A DNA stretch of 64,000 nucleotides. Source: Chitinophaga hostae. GTDB lineage: Bacteria > Bacteroidota > Bacteroidia > Chitinophagales > Chitinophagaceae. Under the pieces are notes generated by a model. That model was not told where the DNA came from, did not search any database, and saw nothing but the letters and a program-made list of their open reading frames with translations. Below are positions 1-8,067 of this stretch, piece after piece (the stretch's first letter is position 1; every line of letters starts with the position of its first letter). Position numbers and translations under genes: made by a program. The stretch is from positions 1 through 64,000 of the forward strand of contig NZ_JAGTXB010000017.1 of NCBI RefSeq assembly GCF_018224885.1, read 5' to 3'.

Positions 1-142
1 CTTGTTACTACGTGCTGACATCTTTTATATAAGTTACTAAGCTACAATCAGTTAACAAATCGCTTAATTTACGTATAAAATAGATAAATTAGCAACCGAA
101 GCCCAACGATCACAAAAAACACAACACAAATTCCTGTATCTG

Positions 143-676
143 ATGAAATGGTTATTTCTGGCTGTAGTTACCGTATTATTCAGCATCACTGCTTTTCATG
201 CCCGGGCGCAACAATGGCCCGACTTCCCCGATGACAGCCAGCTAAAAGCGAAAGAAGATTATGCCAAATACGAATCGCTGGTGAAAGACGTGGCCGACTG
301 GCTGGAAGAAACAGACCTTGACAAACAACCGGAACTCCGGCAGGAGATCAATGTATTTATTTTGAGGTGGCTAACGGGCTCGCCTAACGTTACCGTTGTA
401 GTATCTCCGGCATTTGCTGAACTGGTAGAAAAGAATCCGAAACTGATTGCTGTATATATGGCCAGGTATGCCAGTTATTGTATTACCAATAATACTTATA
501 AAGATCCGGTACCGCCTACCAAAGCAGCTTTGTTGTCAATAGTCAAAGTATGCGGGAAAGGGATAGAAATCACGAAAACCAAGGCAATTAAAAAACTTCT
601 CACTGCTGTAGACGAGAACAAACTTGATGAATATATTAAGAAATATATGATCGTGGCGCAAATGATCCGAGGATAG
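143..676 (+). CDS. Small secreted protein of unknown function
   Basis: I do not recognise the family. The 177-residue product starts with a clear Sec signal peptide: a charged MKWLF start, a hydrophobic core, then a cleavage-like HARAQQ at about residues 19-24. The mature part is mostly helical-looking and rich in Lys, Glu and Asp, with one aromatic-rich stretch around residues 105-117 and two cysteines. There is no lipobox, so it is probably periplasmic or exported. It is a single-gene unit: the next gene downstream runs on the other strand and ends 42 bases away. The upstream flank is AT-rich and cut by the window edge, so a promoter cannot be judged. Confidence 0.75.
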   Translation: MKWLFLAVVTVLFSITAFHARAQQWPDFPDDSQLKAKEDYAKYESLVKDVADWLEETDLDKQPELRQEINVFILRWLTGSPNVTVVVSPAFAELVEKNPKLIAVYMARYASYCITNNTYKDPVPPTKAALLSIVKVCGKGIEITKTKAIKKLLTAVDENKLDEYIKKYMIVAQMIRG

Positions 677-718
677 AGAAAGCGCCACGTCATGCCAACA
701 ATGCATTGTGATTTTTAA

Positions 719-2116
719 CTACTTTCCTGGCCGTATGCAAACCGGAACACCTGCCTTCAGCGGCAATTTAAGTTGACCTGCACTAATTGTAATATCATTC
801 TGTTTTGCCAAACCTGCCTTCGATATAGCAAAAACAGCTGCCTTCCCGGCTATCGCCCATGTTTTCGGCAGCCTATATGAAATGGTGGTATCTTTAGTAC
901 TAAAAGCTACCAGGCTATTATTACCGGTCCATCGTGCAGGGAAGCAGAGCGTACTGCCAATCCTTAACTGACGGTCATTTTCAAGTACTGTACTATCACG
1001 GAGAGATACCTTCACTCCTCCTGAAAAATAGGCGGTTCTATCATTTCCTTCTCCTTCCACTCTTAGCCTGTTCAATCTGTTCAGATAATAGTATTGAGGA
1101 AAATTCAGGAAGAAGTTATTTATAAAAACAGCTTCCCACTTTTCTTCAAGCACTTTACTCCATGCACCCGGAAAGGAAGTTTCACCATAGGTACTGGTTC
1201 CAAACAAGAACTGAAGTCCGAAATCGCTGCTGCGTATATCCGGGTTCATATGTGTGCCTGTAAGCACGCTGGCAGGAACATCCAGGTAGTCTTTCTGCGT
1301 ACGAAAATTAAAATGGTAGCAATAAGGCACGATGCCGGTCAGATAATCCAATACGATCTCATTGGTGGGGTCGATTCCCTGTTGAAGCCAATAGCGGCCA
1401 ATCTTCTTTTGATATTCTCTTTCTGTTTCTTCGGATTCTTTGTGCCCCTTACTCTCCCTTACATACCATGCATCTAAATGGATCGTCCCCGCCTCTCTCA
1501 ACCAGGGTAGTAATTTCAGCAATTGGTTTACTCTTTTTTGTGCAAATCCTTTTTCCCACTCATTGCGGTAGTTTACCTGGTAGGCATTTCTTCCATTGTA
1601 ATTCCCTATCACCTTCAGGCTTCCATCTTCATTTTTCGAGATCAGGTCATTTTCTACATACTCCTTCCATAAAGGGCTGTTATCGTAGGCGTCTGTCATG
1701 TTAATATGCAGACTGATAGTCGTGTGGTACTTCTTTGCTTCCTTCACCAACCAGTTAAGGCTCTGCAGACCATCCTTATCCCGGGGGCGTTTCAGTGCAT
1801 TATTCACCTCAAAAAACGCCGGGTATCTGTCGTCATGACCGTTGTATTGCCAGCCAACCAGGTACAGTATTTTGGGGACTCCGAGCGTCATATTATCCAT
1901 GTCCCTGATCAGTGACAAGGTCTTCTCGAAATTGCAAATCACAACCGGTCCACCATCTTTATCAACAACGCTGTTCATAATTTTCATCACCAATGCCTGG
2001 TGATATTCGTGGTGTTTTGATAATGTTTTTTCTCTTTTTTTGAAGTCGCGGTTAATGTCCTGCGCGAAAGCGGTTTGAATCCCGGTCAAAATAAATAAGT
2101 AAAATACAACTCTCAT
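719..2116 (-). CDS. GH101-like secreted glycoside hydrolase
   Basis: The 465-residue protein has a signal peptide ending near AFAQ (about residue 19). The body resembles the catalytic barrel of GH101 endo-alpha-N-acetylgalactosaminidases. LGVPKILYLVGWQYNGHDD corresponds to the family's LIKGYSGEGHDSG region, LHINMTDAY matches its HVNASETY strand, and IHLDAW near residue 215 sits where the family has the catalytic Asp in YVDVW. Known members release Gal-GalNAc from O-glycans. This copy is much shorter than the large multidomain Gram-positive enzymes and carries only the barrel plus a short beta C-terminus, so its substrate may differ. It stands alone, followed by a gene on the opposite strand. 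The family call comes from motif similarity only. Confidence 0.6.
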   Translation of the reverse strand: MRVVFYLFILTGIQTAFAQDINRDFKKREKTLSKHHEYHQALVMKIMNSVVDKDGGPVVICNFEKTLSLIRDMDNMTLGVPKILYLVGWQYNGHDDRYPAFFEVNNALKRPRDKDGLQSLNWLVKEAKKYHTTISLHINMTDAYDNSPLWKEYVENDLISKNEDGSLKVIGNYNGRNAYQVNYRNEWEKGFAQKRVNQLLKLLPWLREAGTIHLDAWYVRESKGHKESEETEREYQKKIGRYWLQQGIDPTNEIVLDYLTGIVPYCYHFNFRTQKDYLDVPASVLTGTHMNPDIRSSDFGLQFLFGTSTYGETSFPGAWSKVLEEKWEAVFINNFFLNFPQYYYLNRLNRLRVEGEGNDRTAYFSGGVKVSLRDSTVLENDRQLRIGSTLCFPARWTGNNSLVAFSTKDTTISYRLPKTWAIAGKAAVFAISKAGLAKQNDITISAGQLKLPLKAGVPVCIRPGK

Positions 2117-2595
2117 ATTTCGTATTTAACGCGTTGTTATTAAGTGCTCATTGCTCTACCCTAAAGGGTGCTGGTTGTTCGTCCTTTGGTGCGGTGATAT
2201 AAGGACAGCGACAAATATATAGTTTTGTTTTGTTTGTTTTTTGGCGAGGTGGGGTGAATTTCGTCTCAGATTATAGAAAGAAAAGCCTTACGCAATAGCA
2301 CTTTCAAACAGCCCATACCATATATTTATATTAGTCTTACACTAATTTACCCCCCATCATCCGCCATTCCTCAATAAATATTGCAATACGGAATAAATTA
2401 TAGTATATTTAATTCAAATCCTGTTTTTATAATCTTTTGAGTAGATAGAAAGCGTTGGCGTATATGCTATAGATATGCTTATCATTGATTCCACGACCCA
2501 CTGTCATCGTAGCTGAACCCGAACCCGGAATAACATATCATAATAATTAGCCCGCTTGTTTTCCATTATTTTTTTCATCGTCTACCCTGTTTAAA
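2117..2595. other. Divergent intergenic region, 479 bases
   Basis: AT-rich region between the divergent GH101-like gene and the GT-C-like gene. On the minus strand a TATATTTG box (TAnnTTTG type) lies at 2219-2212, about 95 bases ahead of the GH101-like start, without a clear TTTG at the -33 spacing. I see no ORF, RNA gene or strong hairpin here. Confidence 0.4.
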
Positions 2596-3939
2596 ATGAA
2601 TCACAACGTTAGCGCCGTTTCCGCCCAGCGTAAATCCCTGAAGCTAAAAGGATTTACCACTATTGATGACGTAACAGCATCTGTTATCACATTGGTGTCG
2701 TTAACGCTGCTGGTTTACTTCCCGGTACTCTCCCATCAATTTCAAACCCATTGGGACGACCAATGGGTAGTGATTAATCCATATACCGAAAATGGATTGA
2801 ACGCACAAAACCTTTGGGCTATCCTGACCGAATTTTACAAAGGGCAATACGCTCCTCTTAACCAGCTGTCGTATACGCTACTGTATTCCGCATTTGGCTA
2901 CAATCCATTCTGGTTTCATTTGACGGGTGTGATGCTGCATCTGTGTAATGTGCTGCTGGTTTATTTTTTTATCCGGAAGATATTAATTCAATCGGAGAAT
3001 TTTAAACCTGTTTCCATCACCAGGATTTCGTTTTTCACAGCTACCGTCATGGCCGTTCATCCGCTGCTGGTAGAGTCTGTAGCCTGGATATCGGCGTCTA
3101 AAATTCTTGTTTATAGTTGCTGGTACCTGGTGGGGCTTCATTGTTACCTGAAGTATTTATCTACCTCAAAAATAAAATACTACCTGTTTAGCATATTTTT
3201 TTTCATCCTCTCTTTTGGAGGAAAAGAACAGGCGGTAACATTCCCGGTATGCCTGCTGCTGGTGGATTACGCAGTAAACAGGCATTTGAAAAACAAGCGG
3301 GTATGGCTCGAAAAGGCGCCAATGTTTGTGCTCGCATTCGGGATGGGCTATATCACCCTGCTTTCGCAAAGTGCGGATAAGGTGGGTTTACTTTCCAATA
3401 CACGTCATTATCCCTTTTACCAGAACATCATATTTGCCAGCTATTCCACTACAGAATACCTGGTAAAATGCCTGATCCCGGTTAAATTAAGTTACCTGTA
3501 TGTTTTCCCTAATGCTATCGGGGAAGAAGTCCCGATAAGGTTTTGGATGTATCCTTTGCTGCTGCTGATCATACTGTTTTCATTCCGGGATTTCTGGCAG
3601 AAGCGATGGGTGTTTTTTGGCATAGCATTTTTTCTCATTCACATTGGCATGGTGCTCCATATCATTCCCATGTCCAGGTTTGCTATTGTGGCCGACAGGT
3701 ACGCTTATATCGCCTCCATCGGCATATTTTTCCTGGTGGCGTTTTTTGTTGACAAGGCGCTTGAAAACACGAAGTATAGAACGCTGACCGTAACACTGGC
3801 TTTTGTTTACACACTCGCCATCGGCGTTTACGCGCATCAGCACAGTAAAGTATGGCGCAACAGCGATACGTTAAAGCAGGAATTAAAGGACCAGCTGGAG
3901 AAAAGAAATGACCTCCAGGCAAACAATCCATCAAAATGA
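2596..3939 (+). CDS. TMTC-like GT-C membrane glycosyltransferase without TPR
   Basis: A 447-residue polytopic membrane protein with roughly ten hydrophobic segments. The N-terminal half carries THWDDQWVV (residues 51-59), an acidic pair after the first membrane helix as in GT-C glycosyltransferases. HPLLVESVAWIS follows at 155-166, close to the HPLHVESVAW signature of TMTC/DUF1736 proteins. TMTC proteins transfer mannose from lipid-linked donors to protein on the outer face of the membrane and normally have a long C-terminal TPR domain. Here the protein ends soon after the last helix with a short charged tail, so the TPR part is absent. The donor and acceptor are unknown. It appears monocistronic, with a hairpin 80 bases downstream. 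Confidence 0.65.
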   Translation: MNHNVSAVSAQRKSLKLKGFTTIDDVTASVITLVSLTLLVYFPVLSHQFQTHWDDQWVVINPYTENGLNAQNLWAILTEFYKGQYAPLNQLSYTLLYSAFGYNPFWFHLTGVMLHLCNVLLVYFFIRKILIQSENFKPVSITRISFFTATVMAVHPLLVESVAWISASKILVYSCWYLVGLHCYLKYLSTSKIKYYLFSIFFFILSFGGKEQAVTFPVCLLLVDYAVNRHLKNKRVWLEKAPMFVLAFGMGYITLLSQSADKVGLLSNTRHYPFYQNIIFASYSTTEYLVKCLIPVKLSYLYVFPNAIGEEVPIRFWMYPLLLLIILFSFRDFWQKRWVFFGIAFFLIHIGMVLHIIPMSRFAIVADRYAYIASIGIFFLVAFFVDKALENTKYRTLTVTLAFVYTLAIGVYAHQHSKVWRNSDTLKQELKDQLEKRNDLQANNPSK

Positions 3940-4020
3940 TACAACCCATAGATAAGGTGATGATGCAGGTATCCGATCTCTGTGGCATCACCGTTGACCT
4001 GTTTTTATTGCAGCATTGGT

Positions 4021-4043
4021 GACCCCAACGGGGTCTATTTATT
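4021..4043 (+). terminator. Probable terminator after the GT-C gene
   Basis: GACCCC (4021-4026), a 3-base loop and GGGGTC (4030-4035), followed by T-rich TATTTATT. It lies 81 bases after the upstream stop and before the short peptide gene. Confidence 0.55.
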
Positions 4044-4096
4044 ACATCAAGCAGCTATGATTAACCAACAAAATATTTCAACTTAAAATTATAACC

Positions 4097-4468
4097 ATGA
4101 AAAAAATACTTAAAATCGCTGGTGGTATTGCCGTAGTTATAACATTAGTTTGCAACCTGCAATATGCACTCATGAGCTTTGACATTACAAATTCCTCCAA
4201 CAAAGCATCTGCTGCCTGGGTGGATACAAATGGCAGTGGTAACAGGTATTGCGGCGTTACCGGCGACAAAACCTTCAGAACCGGCAGCTGGGTTTGGGTA
4301 AACGACGATTACTATCATGTAGTGGAGCATTGGATTGGTTATGATACCGGCTATTATGTATTTTATCCTAACAACTCAGGAAATCAATGTGGCGCAGAGT
4401 ACAATGCTTTTACTCCGCACAATAATTACCATGATGTAACTAACATTCCACCTACGCAGGTACCTTGA
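4097..4468 (+). CDS. NVEALA-like short secreted peptide
   Basis: A 123-residue product with a lysine start and one hydrophobic helix (residues 6-26), then SFDITNSSNKASAAW and a mature part rich in Tyr, Trp, Asn and Gly with two cysteines. The layout is that of the NVEALA family of Bacteroidota: a short N-terminal helix, a small-residue stretch ending in Ala-Ala, and a variable tail. The exact NVEALA signature is absent, so membership is an inference. The neighbour supports it: the next gene encodes a 6-bladed beta-propeller lipoprotein, the usual partner of NVEALA genes. A hairpin separates the two genes, so the peptide may be made in excess. Function unknown. Confidence 0.6.
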   Translation: MKKILKIAGGIAVVITLVCNLQYALMSFDITNSSNKASAAWVDTNGSGNRYCGVTGDKTFRTGSWVWVNDDYYHVVEHWIGYDTGYYVFYPNNSGNQCGAEYNAFTPHNNYHDVTNIPPTQVP

Positions 4469-4480
4469 TTATTTTCACCC

Positions 4481-4515
4481 AAAGAGGCTGCATCAAATTT
4501 TGACACAGCCTCTTT
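4481..4515 (+). terminator. 10-bp hairpin between peptide and propeller genes
   Basis: AAAGAGGCTG (4481-4490) and its perfect complement CAGCCTCTTT (4506-4515) enclose a 15-base loop, 12 bases after the peptide stop. It would act as a terminator or attenuator. It also argues that translation of the next gene does not begin at upstream in-frame codons near 4500. Confidence 0.6.
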
Positions 4516-4550
4516 ACCCATATTCCTCAGCTGACTCAATCACATATTTA

Positions 4551-5690
4551 ATGAAGCAACATCTACTGATCTTTTTGATACTGCTATTGGCTTCGTGCGC
4601 GCAAAAACGGGGAAGTGCCGGATTCGATGCACCGGCTATCAAAATCAGCATAAACCCACTGGATAGTCAAACTGTTTTTATAGAAGATATCGCCGACAGT
4701 GTTTACGCTGTTTCTTTGAAAACGACGAAAGATTTTTTCGTTACGCATGTTACCAATTTCTTTGCAACCGACAGCCTGATCATTATTGCGGATCGTTCTC
4801 AAAGTGCAGTATTAATATTTGATCAACAGGGTATTCCCAAAACAAGCATTCATCAGCAGGGCAATCAGCCAGGACAATACGCCAGCATGACGGACGTTAT
4901 TTACGATGAACAGTTGCACCAGGTGGAAATATTAGACCTCAGTCAAAATAAAATTTTCAGGTATGATATCAGTGGCAAACTGATCGATGTGCTTGAAATC
5001 ATTGGTTCCAGGTACTTTGGGTTAACATTTGCAAAAAGCAAAGGAATGTATGTAAGCGAGATTGTGAATAATAATAAAGAGATGACCAGGCTCAGGGTTT
5101 ATAAAGAAAAGGAGACAATGGTTACCTATCATTCCCAGCAACTCTCTTTTTTCCCGCTCATCCGGGAACTGGATGTGGCTTACCCGCATCAATTTGACAA
5201 CTACAGGGATTCCGTTTTTTATTTCCCGCTGCTGGACGATAAAATTTACAGCATAACGCTGAATGCAGCCGTACCGGTATACCAGGTAGAAGCCCCAAAA
5301 GAAAACCTGATAACAGACGACATCAAAGCCATTACCACTATCAGGGATCATTTTGCCTATTGGAAGAAAATGGAAGCGGCCAATATCATCTACGATAATA
5401 ATTCGTTGTTTATTACCGACCGATGGGTTTCTTTCAGGTATGATTTTCAATCGAGGATCAGTCCCCGGAATGTATTCTTCTCCAAAAAAACGGGCAAGGT
5501 GCTTCAGCTAACAGAATACAACAGCAGGAAGGATACCAGCTTCCGCTCACGAAACAGGATATTGGGGAAAGCGGGTGACTACTTTGTAATGAAGGTGCCT
5601 TCACCGGCTCCGCCTAAACCAGGCCAGGAGAAAAATTCTGCACCACAGGAGCCCATTCATCTTATGTTTTTCAGGTTAAAAGAATTCTGA
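4551..5690 (+). CDS. 6-bladed beta-propeller lipoprotein
   Basis: I chose the ATG at 4551, which gives MKQHLLIFLILLLASC, a lipoprotein signal with the lipobox LASC. An earlier in-frame start would place a poor leader ahead of this and fall inside a hairpin. The 380-residue product has repeated strands of the type IIADRSQSAVLIFDQQG and VEILDLSQNKIFRYDISG, typical of the 6-bladed beta-propeller family (NHL/TolB-like folds) common in Bacteroidota. Such proteins sit beside NVEALA peptides, as here. The C-terminus is Pro-rich (PSPAPPKPGQ) before a final strand. Probably an outer-membrane or periplasmic lipoprotein that binds a peptide or glycan. No enzymatic residues are apparent. Confidence 0.75.
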   Translation: MKQHLLIFLILLLASCAQKRGSAGFDAPAIKISINPLDSQTVFIEDIADSVYAVSLKTTKDFFVTHVTNFFATDSLIIIADRSQSAVLIFDQQGIPKTSIHQQGNQPGQYASMTDVIYDEQLHQVEILDLSQNKIFRYDISGKLIDVLEIIGSRYFGLTFAKSKGMYVSEIVNNNKEMTRLRVYKEKETMVTYHSQQLSFFPLIRELDVAYPHQFDNYRDSVFYFPLLDDKIYSITLNAAVPVYQVEAPKENLITDDIKAITTIRDHFAYWKKMEAANIIYDNNSLFITDRWVSFRYDFQSRISPRNVFFSKKTGKVLQLTEYNSRKDTSFRSRNRILGKAGDYFVMKVPSPAPPKPGQEKNSAPQEPIHLMFFRLKEF

Positions 5691-5712
5691 ATACCGCCGG
5701 ATACAATAGTGC

Positions 5713-5746
5713 TGACCCTCCGGCACGGTGAGGTGCAAAAGGGTCA
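5713..5746. terminator. Weak hairpin between convergent genes
   Basis: TGACCC (5713-5718) pairs with GGGTCA (5741-5746), which is followed by GTCTTTCT. The loop is long (22 bases), so this is only a candidate terminator between the propeller gene and the convergent kinase/phospho-lyase gene. Confidence 0.3.
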
Positions 5747-5755
5747 GTCTTTCTA

Positions 5756-8056
5756 TTATGCTATTACTTCTTCCAACACCTGGTCCAGGTGCCACAAAAA
5801 GGCATCCGCATTTTCTTTGTTAAATACTAATGGTGGCTTTATTTTCAGTACATTATGCAGTGGCCCGTCTGTGCTGATCAGGAATCCGCGGTCCTTCATC
5901 TTCTCCACTACCACATCTATTTCCGGTACGGCGGGTTCAAGTGTAACCCTGTTCCGCACCAGTTCGGCGCCGATAAACAGTCCGTGTCCGCGTACATCAC
6001 CGATGATGGCGTGTTTGTTCATCAGTACCCGGAGGCCCTGTAAAAAGTGTTCACCGGTTTGCAGTGCATGCTGCTGCATTTCCTCTTCCTGTATTACCTG
6101 TAATACGGCTTTGCCGCATGCCATGGACACCGGGTTACCACCGAAGGTGTTAAAGTATTCCATGCCGTTATTAAAGGCATCAGCGATGGCTTGCGTAGTA
6201 ACAACGGCAGCCAGCGGATGACCGTTACCAATTGGTTTGCCCAGCACCACCATGTCCGGTACTACCTGCTGTAGTTCAAAGCCCCAGAACCGATCGCCTA
6301 CACGGCCAAATCCTACCTGTACTTCATCGGCAATACAAACGCCGCCTGCTGTGCGTACGTATTGATATACCTTTTCCAGGTAGCCGGGGGGTAATGGAAT
6401 TTGTCCGCCAACGCCCAACAGTGTTTCGCAAATGAATGCCGCGATGCCTTTTCCTTCTCCCGATATTTTTTTTATAATCTCCTCAATATCCTGTGCATAG
6501 ACCGCGCCCGCTTGGGGATTATCGTACCGGTGTGGGCCCCGGTACAGGTCCGGGTTTACAGCTTTATGCGTATGCGCCGGTTTCCCTGCCCCACCCTTTC
6601 CGTCGAATTTATAGGGACTTAGTTCCATCGCTACCGTGGAGGTACCGTGGTAGGCGTGATCCAGCACTATCACTTCTTTTTGCTGTGTGAAGTGGCGGCT
6701 CATACGGATCGCGAGGTCGTTGGCCTCGCTGCCCGAGTTGGTGAAATAGCATACCTGCAGCGGCTCCGGCAAAGTAGCCGTGAGCGCCCGTGCATAGCTG
6801 ATCAGTTCATCGTGGAGGTAGCGGGTGTTGGTATTGAGTGTTGCCGCCTGTTGTTGTATAGCTTTCACCACCGTAGGATGACAGTGCCCAACATGGCTTA
6901 CGTTGTTGACGCAATCGATATAGGTGCCGCCTTTATCATCGTAGAGATACTGCAAAGCGCCTCTTATAATTTTGAGAGGCTGCCGGTAGCTGATGCTGAG
7001 ATTACGGCCGATGCGTTGTTTTCTTTCTGTGAGCAATGGTGTATAACGATCATCCCGGTTAATTTTGGACGCCATGCCGGCAGCAACCCGGAAAGCATCT
7101 TCGGCCGCCACTGGGTTTATTTTGATAAGCTGATAGAGTAATTTCCAGGCAGGTTTCTCCGTGATAAAGTGGAACTGATTATCGCTGCCCGCTACCGCCT
7201 GTGTGGCGGAGTTAATAACGCTCACGCATAAACGCGCAGCAACCAGGTAGTATAAACAAGCAATTTCCTGTTCTGTTAAAGGCATGGCTTCATGATATCC
7301 TTTCACCACGGCAGCTGCGGCTGCCAGCGGATCTTCCCGGTGCAACATGGCGTAGGTGCAGGTGATGGCCAGGTTGTTTACCAGTTGGGTGTATACCATG
7401 TCGCCAAAATCAATAAGACCGGCAACAGCATCATTTTTCACGAGCAGGTTATAGTCGTTGGCGTCGTTGTGGATCACTGCCATGCGCAGACCTGGCAGCT
7501 GCGGTGCAATTTCCGTTTCAAACTGCAGCAGAAAATAGGCCACCATGCGCCGGCGTTCGTGATCCTTAATGGCGTTGATATTTTCCCGGGCAGCCAGGGT
7601 ATTGCGCAGATCCCAGCTGCAGACCCTATAGGCGGCGGGATGAAAAAAGCCCTGTAATGCCTGGTCCATTTCTCCCATAAACTGCCCCAGGTGGTGCAGC
7701 AATGCAGGAGTAGGCTGACCTGCATCGGCCCATACTTTTCCATCCAGGTAGCTGAGGATACGCAGGTATTGTATTGTTCCTCCCTCGCCGATGGTGGTCA
7801 CCGGGTTGTTGTGCCGGTTTAGCAACACCCGCTGGAACCCTTTGGCCACGGTGGTATCCGCCAGGTGTTGCAATATTTTCACCTGTGCATCCAGCAGGTG
7901 AGGATTGTTTTCCGCACCCGCTATCTTACCGATGTACTTTTGTCCCCCGGCATCTTCCAGGAGGTAATTACTTTCTTCATAGCCATCGAGGGAAGTCACC
8001 TTCACCTCCAGCCCATAGTGCTGCTGCACCAGCGTTTTCATTTCCTGTATATCCAT
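5756..8056 (-). CDS. Fused APH-type kinase and class-III PLP phospho-lyase
   Basis: A 766-residue two-domain enzyme. Residues 1-330 are an APH/choline-kinase-like fold with catalytic HNDANDYN (196-203) and the metal-binding DFGD (216-219). Residues 340-766 are a class-III aminotransferase fold: NSGSEAND (440-447), ADEVQVGFGR (576-585) and the PLP lysine in GKPIGNGHP (Lys607). STDGPLHNVLKIKPP near 728-742 is characteristic of the ETNPPL/PHYKPL branch. That branch does not transaminate but eliminates phosphate and ammonia from phosphoethanolamine or 5-phosphohydroxylysine. A kinase fused to such a lyase should phosphorylate an amino alcohol and then cleave it; hydroxylysine or ethanolamine are the candidates. 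It lies 11 bases after the GH63-like gene, last in the SusCD operon. No signal peptide, so cytoplasmic. Confidence 0.85.
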   Translation of the reverse strand: MDIQEMKTLVQQHYGLEVKVTSLDGYEESNYLLEDAGGQKYIGKIAGAENNPHLLDAQVKILQHLADTTVAKGFQRVLLNRHNNPVTTIGEGGTIQYLRILSYLDGKVWADAGQPTPALLHHLGQFMGEMDQALQGFFHPAAYRVCSWDLRNTLAARENINAIKDHERRRMVAYFLLQFETEIAPQLPGLRMAVIHNDANDYNLLVKNDAVAGLIDFGDMVYTQLVNNLAITCTYAMLHREDPLAAAAAVVKGYHEAMPLTEQEIACLYYLVAARLCVSVINSATQAVAGSDNQFHFITEKPAWKLLYQLIKINPVAAEDAFRVAAGMASKINRDDRYTPLLTERKQRIGRNLSISYRQPLKIIRGALQYLYDDKGGTYIDCVNNVSHVGHCHPTVVKAIQQQAATLNTNTRYLHDELISYARALTATLPEPLQVCYFTNSGSEANDLAIRMSRHFTQQKEVIVLDHAYHGTSTVAMELSPYKFDGKGGAGKPAHTHKAVNPDLYRGPHRYDNPQAGAVYAQDIEEIIKKISGEGKGIAAFICETLLGVGGQIPLPPGYLEKVYQYVRTAGGVCIADEVQVGFGRVGDRFWGFELQQVVPDMVVLGKPIGNGHPLAAVVTTQAIADAFNNGMEYFNTFGGNPVSMACGKAVLQVIQEEEMQQHALQTGEHFLQGLRVLMNKHAIIGDVRGHGLFIGAELVRNRVTLEPAVPEIDVVVEKMKDRGFLISTDGPLHNVLKIKPPLVFNKENADAFLWHLDQVLEEVIA

Positions 8057-8067
8057 AATGTGCTTAT

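Noticed and set aside
5709..6221. A 170-codon plus-strand frame
   Set aside because: It lies antisense to the kinase/phospho-lyase gene, whose PLP motifs are intact; the plus frame is low-complexity Ser/Cys-rich.
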